Below, one piece after another: positions 5,358-5,812 of a stretch of DNA of 5,812 nucleotides. Below the pieces are notes generated by a model. It was given only the letters and a program-made list of their open reading frames with translations. It was not told the DNA's origin and did no database searches. Position 1 is the stretch's first letter, and every line of letters starts with the position of its first letter. This DNA comes from DATARH01 sp035935235. GTDB taxonomy: Bacteria > Pseudomonadota > Alphaproteobacteria > ATCC43930 > CGMCC-115725. Location of the stretch: positions 1 to 5,812 of the forward strand of contig DASYXG010000027.1 of the NCBI GenBank assembly GCA_035935235.1, written 5' to 3'. The translations under genes were made by a program, and so were the position numbers.

Positions 5358-5707
5358 CTACCGCTGTTTATAATATAATAGGTAATCCGCGGCGTCTTTG
5401 ATTGTACGCTTCGGATTATCTTTGCAATAGGTCATTAAAAACTCGGTAATATTGAAGGAAATATTGGATTTATTTTTTTGCCAAACGTCTACTAGAGAGC
5501 CGTCCGAAGCGCTGTACCTAATATGTATCCCTCCGCCCAAGTTGTTGCGTCATAGTATAATTCATCAACCTCCGCACTTTCGCCCAAAAAGCTCTTAGCG
5601 GCAGTGGTGTAGGATTGGCATGAAGTTCGCCCGATTTTGGTTGGCTCATTGGCTAGTGCGGACAGCGAAAGAATCGACACGAATATGGCTACCGGCAACG
5701 CTCTCAT
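5358..5707 (-). pseudogene. Small exported protein gene, apparently split by a frameshift
   Basis: Two overlapping minus-strand frames look like one gene. The first frame (5707 to the stop at 5492) encodes 71 residues: a clear signal peptide, MRALPVAIFVSILSLSALA, with ALA as the likely cleavage site at residue 19, then a mature part with Cys30 and DATTWAEGYILG. The second frame is open from 5549 to the stop at 5358 and supplies a plausible C-terminal half, SLVDVWQKNKSNISFNITEFLMTYCKDNPKRTIKDAADYLLYY in outline, with the second Cys in MTYCKDNP. One Cys near the mature N-terminus, WAEGY-G, then YC-NP and a final helix is a pattern I associate with small periplasmic HdeA/Rap1a-like proteins. One lost base within 5492-5549 would explain the split; a sequencing error is equally possible. 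The gene is AT-rich compared with everything else here, suggesting transfer. No good ribosome binding site precedes the ATG at 5707. Confidence 0.6.
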
Positions 5708-5725
5708 AACGTCGGTAAGCCGCGG

Positions 5726-5812
5726 CTAAAAGAACGCCAGCGTCCTGATCTCGATGCTCTCGCGGAAGCGGGCGTTGGACGGCGAAGTCGGATCGTCGAA
5801 GGCGGTATGCGC
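5726..5812 (-). CDS. C-terminal fragment of a possible CmcJ/NvfI-family protein (cut by the window edge)
   Basis: Reading the minus strand from the right edge gives 28 codons without interruption, ending in TAG at 5726-5728: AHTAFDDPTSPSNARFRESI followed by EIRTLAFF. The stretch HTAFDDP-SP---RESIE-R-L-FF resembles the C-terminal end of CmcJ/NvfI-family proteins, 2-oxoglutarate-oxygenase-like enzymes that include the fungal AsaB group, where a ...RESIEVR... tail is typical. GC content and codon use return to the host-like pattern, unlike the AT-rich gene next to it. The start and catalytic residues are outside the window, so activity cannot be judged. Its stop lies 18 bases before the ATG of the split exported-protein gene on the same strand. 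Confidence 0.55.
   Translation of the reverse strand, partial: AHTAFDDPTSPSNARFRESIEIRTLAFF

Noticed and set aside
5473..5479. T7 run (A7 on the minus strand) as a programmed frameshift site joining the two halves of the exported protein
   Set aside because: The stop of the first frame at 5492-5494 is reached before the A-run is translated, so slippage there could not join the frames.

Overview
The window is GC-rich, with strong G/C bias at third codon positions and gene borders full of GC palindromes. Together with the families present (DUF1993, SDR, CaiB/BaiF, MmgE/PrpD, a likely CmcJ-type protein), this suggests an alphaproteobacterium of the Bradyrhizobium/Rhodopseudomonas type. That placement is from general impression, not a search.

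Layout: (1) 91-603 (+) encodes a DUF1993 protein. It converges on (2) 726-1484 (-), a classical SDR oxidoreductase, and a palindrome-rich block at 615-709 lies between the two 3' ends. (3) A short divergent control region (1485-1608) with two dyads separates the SDR gene from 1609-1896 (+), a 95-residue membrane protein of unknown function. (4) At 1893-2059 sit two related palindromic elements in opposite orientation. They supply the stop codon of the gene before them and a probably false ATG for the gene after them. (5) 2100-5227 (+) is a tight three-gene operon: a CaiB/BaiF CoA transferase, an uncharacterised 190-residue protein (12-nt gap), and an MmgE/PrpD protein (ATGA overlap). (6) 5225-5356 carries three more palindromes. 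(7) 5358-5707 (-) is an AT-rich gene for a small exported protein, apparently split by a one-base frameshift. (8) 5726-5812 (-) is the last 28 codons of a gene that runs off the right edge and resembles the C-terminus of CmcJ/NvfI-family proteins.

The operon is the main functional unit. A CoA transferase paired with an MmgE/PrpD dehydratase/decarboxylase-fold enzyme suggests catabolism of an unidentified di- or tricarboxylic acid through a CoA thioester; the middle protein is unexplained. The most unusual non-coding signal is the twin palindrome at 1893-2059, where all eight substitutions between the copies are matched by changes on the opposite arm. I found no tRNA, rRNA, CRISPR array or transposase.
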